The notes beneath the pieces are model-generated. The model ran no database searches and was not told the DNA's origin. It worked only from the letters and a program-made list of their open reading frames with translations. Position numbers and translations under genes: made by a program. Below, in pieces: positions 49,800-58,939 of a stretch of DNA of 64,000 bases; position 1 is the first letter of the stretch, and each line of letters begins with the position of its first letter. This stretch comes from Suttonella indologenes (GTDB lineage: Bacteria > Pseudomonadota > Gammaproteobacteria > Cardiobacteriales > Cardiobacteriaceae), in assembly GCF_900460215.1 (NCBI RefSeq), contig NZ_UHIA01000003.1, positions 627,501-691,500 on the forward strand, given 5' to 3'.

Positions 49800-49983
49800 T
49801 ATCGGGAAACGATTCTACTTAGAACCTTTGCAAAATATCGTACAAGCGCAAGCCGTGATGCTGACCCGTCGCCAAACGACGGAAGTCAACGGCAAGCAAG
49901 AAAAAGTGGACGACATCATGCTGAAAAACTGCGAGATTGATGTAGAAGCGACCAAAAGCCTGCATCAAGCACCTGCGCAATAA
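49798..49983 (+). pseudogene. C-terminal remnant of an unrecognised gene
   Basis: A 61-codon frame without a plausible start reads FYLEPLQNIVQAQAVMLTRR, then EKVDDIMLKNCEIDVEATK, and ends HQAPAQ. Codon use is like the neighbouring core genes, and a terminator follows 27 bp later, so it looks like the true 3' end of a deleted gene. I do not recognise the family. Confidence 0.4.
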
Positions 49984-50010
49984 TTGCAAAGCAAAGGCTA
50001 AACAACAGAA

Positions 50011-50033
50011 AGAGCTCTCGAGAGCCCTTTTTA
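50011..50033 (+). terminator. Terminator
   Basis: AGAGCTCTC-GAGAGCCCT with a TTTTT run. It probably served the gene whose remnant precedes it. Confidence 0.65.
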
Positions 50034-50084
50034 AAAGTATGTTATTTAAAATCCATAGCAATATATAGAATATTTTTCTTCTTT

Positions 50085-52217
50085 TTAATTCATACAAGAA
50101 TTAAAATTTTCTATTTTATTTCCATTAATAGAAAAAATATTTTCTCCTGATTGATTCAATATAGCTTTCTGCCATTTATTTGAAGAACAAGTAAAAGGCT
50201 TATGATTTGTTATTATTTCCCCATTAATATTCTCAACAGGACCATAAATAGTCAAATCTGCGGTTTGTGCTTCATTAATTTGTACATTATTTAAATTCAA
50301 ATTACGTACCGGTCCGCCCATGAAATCATAAGGGCTGCCGTAAAGAAAGAAACCGCTGCGCACAGGATTGTCAATTTTCACATTTTGCAGACTAATTCCA
50401 TTAGCAGGATTAATAAATACACCTGAATTACTATTATTTTTAATATTCAAATTTTCAATATGAATATTATTTTTTTCCGGGATTGGTAAATTTGGCGAAT
50501 TCACAATCATCAATCCATTAATACCACCGATGAGGTCCACGTCTTTCATATTCACATTTTGTGCTGCCTGCAAAACAATTAAGTCCATATCATTTAAATT
50601 TTCAGATATTTTCTTGCTATTATCAATTTTCAGATGTTCAACTTGCATACCATCTGTTCCTACAAATAACAAACCTTCACGGCGAACATTATTAATCTCA
50701 ATATTTCTTAAATGATTATTTTTTGAAATTTTAGTAAATTCCATTGTATTATCATCATATTCACTAGCAATAAATATGCCGTAAGTAGAATTATCTACTT
50801 TAAAACCATCAATATTGATATTATTTGAAGCCAAAGCAGTCAATGCGGCATTTGGTACTTGATTTGGGTTTCTATATACCGAAAACTCACAATTGGCATT
50901 GTTCTCACAAATAGGTAAATTTTCTACTTTTATTTCTGAAAGGTTTGCGCCATTTACTTGATTTAGCTCTATTCCATGATTGGCAGTATCATGAATATGA
51001 AGATGTTCAATAGTGATATTTTTCGTATTTGGCATTGAAGTTGTAATAGCATTTTTACCGCCACTTAGCTCGGCATAAGATAAATAAGTATTTGAACCCA
51101 TTTCAATTATATTACTATCTTGATTGCTATTATGAACATGAAATGCCTCTCCCTTATGCTCATAATAAGCTGTTTTACCGGAAGCCGTTGTAAATTTCAG
51201 GGTATCACCGCTGCCTTTAATATGTATATTATCCGGAATAAGGATAGCAGAATCCGTATTTATCTTACCGCTCATCAAAGCTAAGCCATTGTGACCCAAA
51301 TCTTTTAAATGTACATTTAACTCATTAGCTGAAACAGGATTTTCTTTTAAATTAAATATATTAACTTTTCCATATTCCAAAGCAGGTTCAAAATTTCCTT
51401 TAACTGTATAAAATGAAGGAGTAAAAATACTTTCACGCAAAGGTAAACTTAAAAAATCTTCGTGATAATCTTTATTTGAATTTGATTTACCAAAGTGCAG
51501 GGCAAATTGAAGCCCCCCTTTCCAATCGTTTTCTCGGTCATATTGAGCATAAGTTCCCACTTCCAAATCACCTATGCCTATAATGCTTTTTCCTTCCCAT
51601 TGCAATCCTAATTTAATTCCTTGATTATCTTTTTTATCTTTTCTTTCTTGCCAGTAAGCACCTAAAGAGGCTTGCAAACGGTGATAATCTTTATGTAAAA
51701 AGTCATAACTAAGATTTATATCAGCTGATTTTTCTAAAGCAGCATAATCGGTATAAGTACGCAGACCTAAATAATTATTTTCAATAGTGCTTTGATGAAT
51801 TTGTGATTTTTGTTTGGTATTTGTTCCTAGCGGCAGATATAAATTACTGCTGATATTAAATTTATCATAACCGTATTCTATACCTAATGACATTTGTTGA
51901 TAACGATCTTTTTGTTTAGAGCGGATAGCATCAAAATAAGTATTTGCACCTATGTATGAAGAAGGAGACAAAGCATAGCGATAACCTAAACCCAAACTGG
52001 CAGTATCCGATTTTTGATTGTTTTTAGCATATCCCAACCCAATAAAACCTAAGTGTTGATTTAAAAAATAAGGTAAAAACATATCAGCAGAAATGATTTT
52101 TTCATTGCCTGCCAATTTACTTTTTATAACAGCTTGTGGTTTTATTTCTCCTGCATTTGTATATTGCATCCCTAAAATAGAAAACAGAATTAAAGACGAT
52201 AGTTTTTTCAATTTCAT
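50085..52217 (-). CDS. Inverse autotransporter with parallel beta-helix passenger
   Basis: A 710-residue outer-membrane protein. A signal peptide (MKLKKLSSLILFSILGMQYT) is followed by an intimin/invasin-type beta-barrel at residues about 25-270 (LGLGYRYALSPSSYIGANTY, MSLGIEYGYDKF, GIKLGLQWEGKSIIG). The C-terminal 430 residues are repeated short strands of the NITIEHLHIHD / NIEINNVRREGLLFVG kind, a right-handed parallel beta-helix. Inverse autotransporters usually carry Ig-like passenger domains, so the helix is unusual. The gene is markedly AT-rich compared with its neighbours, which points to horizontal gain. Likely role: adhesion or surface carbohydrate binding. The start has AGGA upstream. 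Confidence 0.75.
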   Translation of the reverse strand: MKLKKLSSLILFSILGMQYTNAGEIKPQAVIKSKLAGNEKIISADMFLPYFLNQHLGFIGLGYAKNNQKSDTASLGLGYRYALSPSSYIGANTYFDAIRSKQKDRYQQMSLGIEYGYDKFNISSNLYLPLGTNTKQKSQIHQSTIENNYLGLRTYTDYAALEKSADINLSYDFLHKDYHRLQASLGAYWQERKDKKDNQGIKLGLQWEGKSIIGIGDLEVGTYAQYDRENDWKGGLQFALHFGKSNSNKDYHEDFLSLPLRESIFTPSFYTVKGNFEPALEYGKVNIFNLKENPVSANELNVHLKDLGHNGLALMSGKINTDSAILIPDNIHIKGSGDTLKFTTASGKTAYYEHKGEAFHVHNSNQDSNIIEMGSNTYLSYAELSGGKNAITTSMPNTKNITIEHLHIHDTANHGIELNQVNGANLSEIKVENLPICENNANCEFSVYRNPNQVPNAALTALASNNINIDGFKVDNSTYGIFIASEYDDNTMEFTKISKNNHLRNIEINNVRREGLLFVGTDGMQVEHLKIDNSKKISENLNDMDLIVLQAAQNVNMKDVDLIGGINGLMIVNSPNLPIPEKNNIHIENLNIKNNSNSGVFINPANGISLQNVKIDNPVRSGFFLYGSPYDFMGGPVRNLNLNNVQINEAQTADLTIYGPVENINGEIITNHKPFTCSSNKWQKAILNQSGENIFSINGNKIENFNSCMN

Positions 52218-52306
52218 AAGACAATCCTTTACTTAAATTAATAAACAATCAAATTGCCATGTTTTTATCGTACTTTTTGCCTCATTATTTTAAAATTCAA
52301 TGTAAT

Positions 52307-54193
52307 TTAAATTCCCCGCGCGGTTTTCGCCTGCATTTCCAGTTGTTTTACTGCGGCGCGCATGTCGTCGATATTGGCATCAGGCGGCAAGGCTTCACCG
52401 ACATAGACGCTAATCAAAGCGCGAAATTTGCGCGGTTTGCCTTTAAACAGTCCGCCGTGGCGGCTGAAAAAGCTGCCCCAAAGGTTGTCGATATACAGGG
52501 GAATCACAGGTACGGGATCGCGTTTGAGGATGAATTCCGCACCGCGTTGGAAAACGCCGATTTCGCCGTCGGTAGTGAGTTTACCTTCCGGAAAAATCAG
52601 CACTTGTTCGCCGTTTTTTAAGGATTCGCTGACGATATCGAAGGCTTGATTGAATATTTGCGCATTTTCGCGTTTGCCGGCAATTGGGATGGTACCGGCG
52701 GATTTAAACAGCCATGTTAAGGGTTTAAAGCGGTAAATGAGGTAGTAAATCATAAAGCGCACGCGACGGCGACTAGCGGCAATGATGATTTGCGAGTCCA
52801 TATAGCTGACGTGATTGCAGATGAGCAATGCTGCGCCTTGCTGCGGCAGGCGTTCTTTGCCGACGATGCGCAGGCGATAGAAACCGTAGCTCATCAGAAT
52901 GGCAATCAGACGCAGGCTATATTGCGGTTCGCGGCGGAACAGCCATACCGCCACTGCGATATGTGCGGCACTGACGATTAGGAAGAGGCTGCGCATGGAT
53001 AGACCGAGAATGCTTAAGATGAGAACGGAAAAGAGGCTGATAAAAACGATGGCTAAGGAGTTGATGATGTTATTGGCGGCGATAATCCGCGATTTATTGC
53101 CTTCTTCGCTTTGATGCTGCAATTTGGCATACAACGGCACGATGTACAGTCCGCCTGTGAATGCCATGCCGAAGAATAAGATGCTGACCGTCCAAAAATC
53201 GCCTTGGCGGTAGAATTGGGCGAAGTTCAGGCTGCTTTGTACATTGACGCTATTGCCTGCCGAGAGCGCGATACCCAAGAGAAAGGGCAGCATCAGCCAT
53301 GCGGCAAGAACAGATAAGCCGGTTTCAATGCGTCCTGCGGTGAGTTTGGCGGCGGCAATCGAGCCGATGCCGATGCCGATGGAAAATAGCGCCAGCAGAT
53401 AGGTGGTGATTTGCGGATTCGCGCCTAACACGTCTTTGCTGAATTGCGGGATTTGTGTGAGCAAGACCGCGCCTAGGAGCCAAAACCATGAATTGGCGAG
53501 TATGGCTTGAAAGAGCGATTTTTGTCCGTAGGTGTAGCTTAACAGGGCTTTGGTTTGCGTCCACGGTTTGAAAGGCGGCAATTGTTCTTGCTTACCTAAT
53601 GACTGTTTGGGTACAAAGCAGGCGGCAACAAACCCGATACCGGCGGCAGAGAGCATGGCGGCGTAAAGGTATTTGAAGCCGATAATCTGCAGCTCTTGCC
53701 CGAAACCGCGCGCGACCAAATCCGCGCCTAAAATCGTGCCCGTCAAGATGGCGAGAAAGGTGCCGGCTTCAACCAAGCCATTGCCCAGCATCAATTCCTG
53801 CGCTTTTAATCTTTCCGGCAGAATGCCGTATTTGACCGGCCCGAAAAAGGCGGATTGTATGCCCAATAAGCATAAAACGCCCATCATCAGCCAAGGCTGC
53901 TGCCAGAGGAAGGCGAAAACGCCTGCGCTCATTATCAGAATTTCCATGATTTTCAGCAGAACAATCAGGCGTTTTTTCTCGATGCTTTCCGCCACCAAGC
54001 CCGACCATGCCGAAAAGATGAACATCGGCAAAATGAATAATGCCATGGCAAGATTGGTGTATAGGCTTAGGGTTTGCGCGCTGAACATGAGGCTGAAATA
54101 AATCAGCATGGCGTTTTTAAAGAGGTTGTCATTAAATGCGCCGAAAAATTGCACGATAAAGAAGGGGAAAAAGCGGCGACTGAAAAAAAGCAT
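52307..54193 (-). CDS. MFS transporter fused to PlsC-type acyltransferase
   Basis: A 628-residue fusion. Residues 1-400 are an LplT-like MFS transporter with about twelve helices (FFGAFNDNLFKNAMLIYFSL at the start). Residues about 430-610 are a 1-acylglycerol-phosphate acyltransferase domain with NHVSYMD (HX4D) and FPEGKLTTDGEIGVFQRG. This is the LplT-Aas arrangement without the acyl-ACP synthetase (AMP-binding) part. It probably imports lysophospholipids and reacylates them at the inner membrane. The acyl donor is unclear. Confidence 0.88.
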   Translation of the reverse strand: MLFFSRRFFPFFIVQFFGAFNDNLFKNAMLIYFSLMFSAQTLSLYTNLAMALFILPMFIFSAWSGLVAESIEKKRLIVLLKIMEILIMSAGVFAFLWQQPWLMMGVLCLLGIQSAFFGPVKYGILPERLKAQELMLGNGLVEAGTFLAILTGTILGADLVARGFGQELQIIGFKYLYAAMLSAAGIGFVAACFVPKQSLGKQEQLPPFKPWTQTKALLSYTYGQKSLFQAILANSWFWLLGAVLLTQIPQFSKDVLGANPQITTYLLALFSIGIGIGSIAAAKLTAGRIETGLSVLAAWLMLPFLLGIALSAGNSVNVQSSLNFAQFYRQGDFWTVSILFFGMAFTGGLYIVPLYAKLQHQSEEGNKSRIIAANNIINSLAIVFISLFSVLILSILGLSMRSLFLIVSAAHIAVAVWLFRREPQYSLRLIAILMSYGFYRLRIVGKERLPQQGAALLICNHVSYMDSQIIIAASRRRVRFMIYYLIYRFKPLTWLFKSAGTIPIAGKRENAQIFNQAFDIVSESLKNGEQVLIFPEGKLTTDGEIGVFQRGAEFILKRDPVPVIPLYIDNLWGSFFSRHGGLFKGKPRKFRALISVYVGEALPPDANIDDMRAAVKQLEMQAKTARGI

Positions 54194-54343
54194 GGATTAT
54201 CCTTATATTTGCGCCGCTATAAGAGCGGCGGTCAAAAACCTGTATTTATTGTCGATTAGATCGACTATACAAATCTGCGGCAAATTTTCCTTTAATTAAG
54301 AAAAATATCTGCCGCAGCGTTTAGAAATGCAGGTTCTCAATAA

Positions 54344-55585
54344 TTAGATGCGCATCGGCATGATGACGTACTTCAGCGCCGGCTCTTCTTCGCAAGTAAT
54401 CAGCACAGGACCGTCGGCGCTTTGGATATGCAACTGCAAGCGCTCACCTTCCACAGCATCGGCGACTTCTATCAAATAGGCGACGTTTAAACCGATGCGC
54501 ACTTCGAGATCGGCAGGATTGAGGATGTCGATATGTTCTTCGGCAAGTTCGTTTTCATTATTGCGCGCCGTAATGGTCAGACTGTGCCCTTTGAATTCCA
54601 AAATCACGCCATTTTCATTGGTGCGCGTCAGCACCACGCTGTTGCGCTTTAGGGCTTCATGCAGGGTTTTGCGCTCGATTTGAATCGGATTGTCTTGGAT
54701 AGAGGGAATGATTTTATGATAATCGGGATATTTGCCGTCTATTAAGCGCGTAGTGAGGCGATAAATGCCGTCGTCAAGGGAAAGTTCGCGTTCGCCGAGA
54801 TTAAGCGTTACGGCGCAAAATTGCGCTTCTGCTTGCTTAAAGCTCGGTAGTTTTTTCAGTTCTTTAAGCCGCTCGATGCGGTCTTTGATTTCGTTTAGCT
54901 CATCAACATTGCTTGAAGCCAATTTGCTTTGTTCCAAATGGCTGTGCCATTTGTCGATATTCAATTGGTTTTCCAATAAAGATTTCACCGCTTTAGACGG
55001 CAGAATCAGGGCATTGGGCACATTATCCGCGGCGTTTAATTCGCTGCTTGCCAAAGAAAGGCGATGTCCGTCGGTGGCGACGGCTTCGATGTTTTTACCT
55101 TCTACGGCTAACTGCAGCCCGTTGAGATAATGGCGCATATCGTTTTTTGCCATGGAAAAACGCACTTTATCCAATAAGCGTGCGAAATTCAGAGCGTCAA
55201 TGGCGAACTCGCCCGTTTTATCCGTGCGTTGCGCAATAGGGTAATCTTCCGCCGGCAGGGTTTGCAGCTGAAATTGGCTTTTGCCGCTGCTGACAAAAAG
55301 CTGTTCGTTTTCCAAATGAAAATGAATGTTCGCCTGATCGGGCAATTGGGAAATCAGTTGGGTCAAGGTTTCGGATGAAATGGTTGTTTTGCCGGCTTCT
55401 TCCACCTTAGCAGGTAATTCTGTGGCAAGCGTGATTTCCGTATCGGTACCGAGCAAATGCAGTTTGTCTTCTTTTGCCTCCAGCAAAATATGCTGCAATA
55501 TCGGTTGGGGACTTTTTTTCTCGATAATGCCGTTCACTTCCGTTAAAGGAGAGATCAGAATGTTTTTCACAACTTCAAATTTCAT
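54344..55585 (-). CDS. dnaN: DNA polymerase III beta clamp, with an internal insertion
   Basis: The sliding clamp that tethers DNA polymerase III. The family frame is intact: MKFEVVKNILISPLTEVNGI, DMRHYLNGLQLAVEGKNIEA, ATDGHRLSLASSEL, RLIDGKYPDYHKIIP and the C-terminal YVIMPMRI. It has 413 residues, about 45 more than the usual 366. The extra part lies at about 206-256, between the two halves of domain 2. It is highly charged and helix-like (SSNVDELNEIKDRIERLKEL). It lies 203 bp after dnaA. Confidence 0.95.
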   Translation of the reverse strand: MKFEVVKNILISPLTEVNGIIEKKSPQPILQHILLEAKEDKLHLLGTDTEITLATELPAKVEEAGKTTISSETLTQLISQLPDQANIHFHLENEQLFVSSGKSQFQLQTLPAEDYPIAQRTDKTGEFAIDALNFARLLDKVRFSMAKNDMRHYLNGLQLAVEGKNIEAVATDGHRLSLASSELNAADNVPNALILPSKAVKSLLENQLNIDKWHSHLEQSKLASSNVDELNEIKDRIERLKELKKLPSFKQAEAQFCAVTLNLGERELSLDDGIYRLTTRLIDGKYPDYHKIIPSIQDNPIQIERKTLHEALKRNSVVLTRTNENGVILEFKGHSLTITARNNENELAEEHIDILNPADLEVRIGLNVAYLIEVADAVEGERLQLHIQSADGPVLITCEEEPALKYVIMPMRI

Positions 55586-55788
55586 ATAACCTCTTTTTTA
55601 TAAAGACGACGTCGTCGTCAGGTCTGTGGAATAGTGGATAAAAGCGCAAGCGGTTTATTTTACTCAATAAAGATTAATTTTTCTGCCCAGGAAAGCTGTG
55701 AATAAATCAAGGCCTCATTGTGGAAAAACCGGCAAACGATTTTTGCTGACTATTATGCACAAGAAATACACACTTAATACAAAAATTA
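55586..55788. promoter_or_regulatory. DnaA-box cluster between dnaA and dnaN, candidate oriC
   Basis: Four DnaA-box-like sites: TTATGCACA (55753-55761) and TGTGAATAA (55697-55705) match TTATNCACA exactly, while TGTGGAAAA (55719-55727) and AGTGGATAA (55633-55641) differ by one base. An AT-rich stretch lies at 55653-55680, and a palindrome GACGACGTCGTC at 55604-55615. The gap may be the replication origin or a DnaA-controlled dnaN promoter. Confidence 0.5.
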
Positions 55789-57105
55789 TTAGCCCGTGAT
55801 GGTCATTTCCAAACCGCGGTACAACTCATTGAAAGCAGAATCATTATCCAGCTTTTCATTGATTTTGTTGCAGGCATGCAAAACCGTGGTGTGGTCTTTG
55901 ACATTAAAATATTGGGCGATTTCGGTGGTGGAATGCTGAGTGAGCTTGCGCGCCAAATGAATGCCGATTTGCCGCGGCAAAACGATATTGGCTTTGCGGC
56001 TTTTGGAAATCATTTCTTCCGGCGTGATTTTGTAATGTCGGGCGACGACGTTGTGAATGTTTTCCAGCGAGATTTGGCGGCTGCGCGCTTTGATTAAATC
56101 GCCGAGAGCTTCGCGCGCCAAACGGATGTCGGGGGCGCTTAATTGGCGGATTTGGCAGCGCATATAGACGTTTTTCAGCGCGCCTTCCAAATCGCGGACA
56201 TTGGAAACCACTTGTTCGGCGATATAAAGCGCCACATCGTCGGGCAAATGGAAATTTAAGCGGTCGGCTTTATTGTGCAAAATCGCGATTCTGGTTTCCA
56301 AATCCGGCGGCACGACGGATACGGTTAAGCCTTGCCCGAAGCGCGATTGCAGACGCGGCTCGAGTCCGTCGATTTCTTTGGGAAAGCGGTCGCAGGTGAG
56401 GATAATCGGGCAATGGCGGTCAAACAGGCTGTTGAAAGTGTGGAAAAATTCGGTTTGCGAACGTTCTTTGCCGCCTAAGAATTGCACGTCGTCGATTAAG
56501 AGTGCGTCTGCGCTGCGGTAATATTCGTTAAATTCCTGCATATTGCTTTTCTTTTCTTGCAGCACGGCGATGAAATCATTAGTAAATTCTTCGGCGGTCA
56601 GATAAATGACGCGGTTGCGCCCGTTGGCGCGCAGGGCATTGCCGACGGCGTGCATGAGATGCGATTTGCCCAATCCCGTGCCGCCGTAAATCAGCAGCGG
56701 ATTGAATTGCGGATTGAATTCCCCTTCGCTGACCCTTTTGGCGGCGGCATAGGCATTGTCATTGGATTGCCCGACGACGAAATTGTCAAACTGGTATTCA
56801 ATGTTGAGGTTGCTTTTATATTGTCTGCCGCCGGTTTTGCGGACGTTTTTCTGCTCGTCGAAAATATCCGGCTCATGCACGCGCAGTTTGAATTTCTGAA
56901 TGCCGTATTTTTCTAAGGCAAGCCCCAGCGTGGGCAGCACTTTCTTTTCCAAAGTGCTGATGGCGAACTGGTTGGGCGCATTGATGAACCATTGCTGCTT
57001 TTCTTGGCTGAGTTCGCAGGATTTGAGCAGATTGACGAAATCTTCGCTCAAAATCGGCTTGAGGCTGTCGATGATGGTTTCCCATTTTTGATTGGCTTCG
57101 CTCAT
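55789..57105 (-). CDS. dnaA: Chromosomal replication initiator DnaA
   Basis: A 438-residue DnaA. Domain I is at the N terminus. AAA+ motifs include Walker A GGTGLGKSHLMHAVG near 142, Walker B DALLIDDVQFLGGKERSQTE and the arginine-finger helix RLQSRFGQGLTV. Domain IV has the DnaA-box-binding VKDHTTVLHACNKINEKL. Domain II is short. The start codon lies only 8 bp after the stop of an antiporter gene, so dnaA has no private promoter gap in the usual place. Confidence 0.97.
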   Translation of the reverse strand: MSEANQKWETIIDSLKPILSEDFVNLLKSCELSQEKQQWFINAPNQFAISTLEKKVLPTLGLALEKYGIQKFKLRVHEPDIFDEQKNVRKTGGRQYKSNLNIEYQFDNFVVGQSNDNAYAAAKRVSEGEFNPQFNPLLIYGGTGLGKSHLMHAVGNALRANGRNRVIYLTAEEFTNDFIAVLQEKKSNMQEFNEYYRSADALLIDDVQFLGGKERSQTEFFHTFNSLFDRHCPIILTCDRFPKEIDGLEPRLQSRFGQGLTVSVVPPDLETRIAILHNKADRLNFHLPDDVALYIAEQVVSNVRDLEGALKNVYMRCQIRQLSAPDIRLAREALGDLIKARSRQISLENIHNVVARHYKITPEEMISKSRKANIVLPRQIGIHLARKLTQHSTTEIAQYFNVKDHTTVLHACNKINEKLDNDSAFNELYRGLEMTITG

Positions 57106-57113
57106 GGTCTTCC

Positions 57114-58922
57114 TTAAGATAAATTTTCCAGACGGTCTTCGGCTTTTTTGCGCGCTTTTTCTTCCGCCTTAATCACGAGGGCGGCGATTTTCCAACCTTT
57201 TTGCGGCTTGAGGTTGCTTGCGCTGGAGAAAATATGCAGTTCGCCTTTTTTATCTAAGGCATAGAGCGCAATATTCTGCGCATTATCGCTTTGATACTGC
57301 TCCCATGTATAGGCTTCGCTCAGCGTAGTCAGCTTAATCGCCGCGCCCTTGTTCAGGCTTTCTTGCAATTGGGCATTGCTGATGTCTTTGCCGAACAGCC
57401 AAGGACTTTGCCAGTCGTCGCGGTGGATTTCGCCGTCTTGCTCCTGATGCTCGATGCGGATGCGGTACACATTTTCTTTGCCGAATTCATTGCGATAACG
57501 CAGGGCGGCAAGCAGGTTTTCTTCTTCGCGCGAATGCAGGGCAATCAGATGTCCGATGCCGATCAGGTTTAATTTGCGGTCGGCGTATTCAGAAACGGGA
57601 TTGCCGTAATAGCTCGCCAGTCCTGCCATGCGCGCGCGTTGACTTTGCTGATATTGATTGCTGGCGATTAGGACTTCGATGCCGTTTTCCTGCAGGCTTT
57701 TGCCCAGTGTGATAGCAAAGGGCTGCGAGCCGGTGATTAAAACGCCGTTGGACGCACTTTCGGCAACGCCCAATTTTATCGCCAAGGCTTTGGCGGAGAG
57801 GCTTTGCAACATTACCGTACCGATGATGATGGTAAATACCATCGGCACGAGAATGTCGGCTTCCTGATTGCCTCCTAATTGCAGTTTTAAAACAAAAAGC
57901 GAAGATACGGCGGCGGCGACGATACCGCGCGGCGCAATCCAGCTAATCAATAATTTTTCATTGCGGCTGAGCGGCGAGCCCAAAGCACAGACCCAGACGG
58001 AAATCGGGCGGGCAATCAGCATCACAATCAGCAATACGGCAATGCCGCCGAAGCCCATTTGCACAAAGCCTTGGAAATTGACGCGGGCGGCGAGCAGAAT
58101 AAAGAGCAGGGAAATGATTAAAATCGATAGGGTTTCTTTAAAATCGACAATATCGTCGGTATGCAGGCTTTTGATGTTCGCCATCATCATGCCCATGACG
58201 GTTACGGTCAATAAGCCCGATTCTTCGGCAAGGGCATTGGAAATGCTGAATATCAGCAGGACGCAGGCAAGGGTGCCGACGTTTTGCAGATATTCGGGAA
58301 TCCATTGTTTTTTCAGGGCGGTGGCAAGGGCGAAGGCGGCGGCAAAACCCAGCGCCAAGCCGATAATAATCACTTTGGCGAAAATCAGCGGTGAATGTCC
58401 CGCAATAATCCATTCGTAGATGAGGACTACCAACAGCGCGCCGATAGGATCGATGATAATGCCTTCCCAACGCAGAATATTGCTGATTGCGCGGTTTGGA
58501 CGCACGCTGCGCAGCAGGGGCACGATGACCGTCGGGCCGGTTACGCAGACCAATGCGCCGAATAAGAGCGCAATCGGAAAGCTCAAATCCATGATTGCCC
58601 AAGCGGCAAATGCGGTGATGGCTATCGTGATGACTACGCCGATGCTGACCAGTTTGGTCACGACCATGCCATGATTTTTGATTTCGGGCAGGTTCAGCGT
58701 CAGCGCGCCCTCAAATAAAATCACCGCCACGCCCAATGAAATCACGGGGAAGAGCAAATTGCCTAGCAATTCGTCGGGATTGAAGACATGGAAGGTCGGG
58801 CCGAGCAGTAAGCCGGCGGCAAGTAGGAAAATAATCGCCGGTTTTTTTAAAAACCAGCCCAACCATTGGGCGGCGATGCCGAGTGCCAAAATAGTGGCAA
58901 GCATTAAAGAAAGGTCTTTCAT
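57114..58922 (-). CDS. Cation/proton antiporter with C-terminal TrkA-like domain
   Basis: A 602-residue CPA-family antiporter. About twelve to thirteen membrane helices span residues 1-390, with VCVTGPTVIVPLLRSVRPNR near 125 and WIAPRGIVAAAVSSLF near 328 as transport motifs. A soluble C-terminal part (NGVLITGSQPFAITLGKSLQ, from about 395) is TrkA-N-like and may bind nucleotides. The last 20 residues are a charged Lys/Glu helix. It is probably Na+/H+ or K+/H+ exchange. It lies between msbA and dnaA, all on one strand. Confidence 0.88.
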   Translation of the reverse strand: MKDLSLMLATILALGIAAQWLGWFLKKPAIIFLLAAGLLLGPTFHVFNPDELLGNLLFPVISLGVAVILFEGALTLNLPEIKNHGMVVTKLVSIGVVITIAITAFAAWAIMDLSFPIALLFGALVCVTGPTVIVPLLRSVRPNRAISNILRWEGIIIDPIGALLVVLIYEWIIAGHSPLIFAKVIIIGLALGFAAAFALATALKKQWIPEYLQNVGTLACVLLIFSISNALAEESGLLTVTVMGMMMANIKSLHTDDIVDFKETLSILIISLLFILLAARVNFQGFVQMGFGGIAVLLIVMLIARPISVWVCALGSPLSRNEKLLISWIAPRGIVAAAVSSLFVLKLQLGGNQEADILVPMVFTIIIGTVMLQSLSAKALAIKLGVAESASNGVLITGSQPFAITLGKSLQENGIEVLIASNQYQQSQRARMAGLASYYGNPVSEYADRKLNLIGIGHLIALHSREEENLLAALRYRNEFGKENVYRIRIEHQEQDGEIHRDDWQSPWLFGKDISNAQLQESLNKGAAIKLTTLSEAYTWEQYQSDNAQNIALYALDKKGELHIFSSASNLKPQKGWKIAALVIKAEEKARKKAEDRLENLS

Positions 58923-58939
58923 ATCAATATCGCTTAGGG

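Larger units (their letters stand above)
49502..50084. other. 583-bp debris region after relA
   Basis: It holds four things listed separately: a 102-bp TA-flanked repeat, a 64-base fold with a tRNA T-arm-like hairpin, a 61-codon C-terminal gene remnant, and a terminator. No complete gene is seen. The mixture suggests repeated insertion and deletion between relA and the autotransporter. Confidence 0.6.

Noticed and set aside
49736..49810. A tRNA gene
   Set aside because: A T-arm-like hairpin is present, but there is no D arm, anticodon arm or CCA end, and only 12 bases lie between the acceptor-like strand and the T stem.
54212..54268. A third MITE right end (GACTATA) near 54262
   Set aside because: No matching TATAGTC end exists within the expected 110 bp; the only structure is a short GCCGCT...AGCGGC hairpin.
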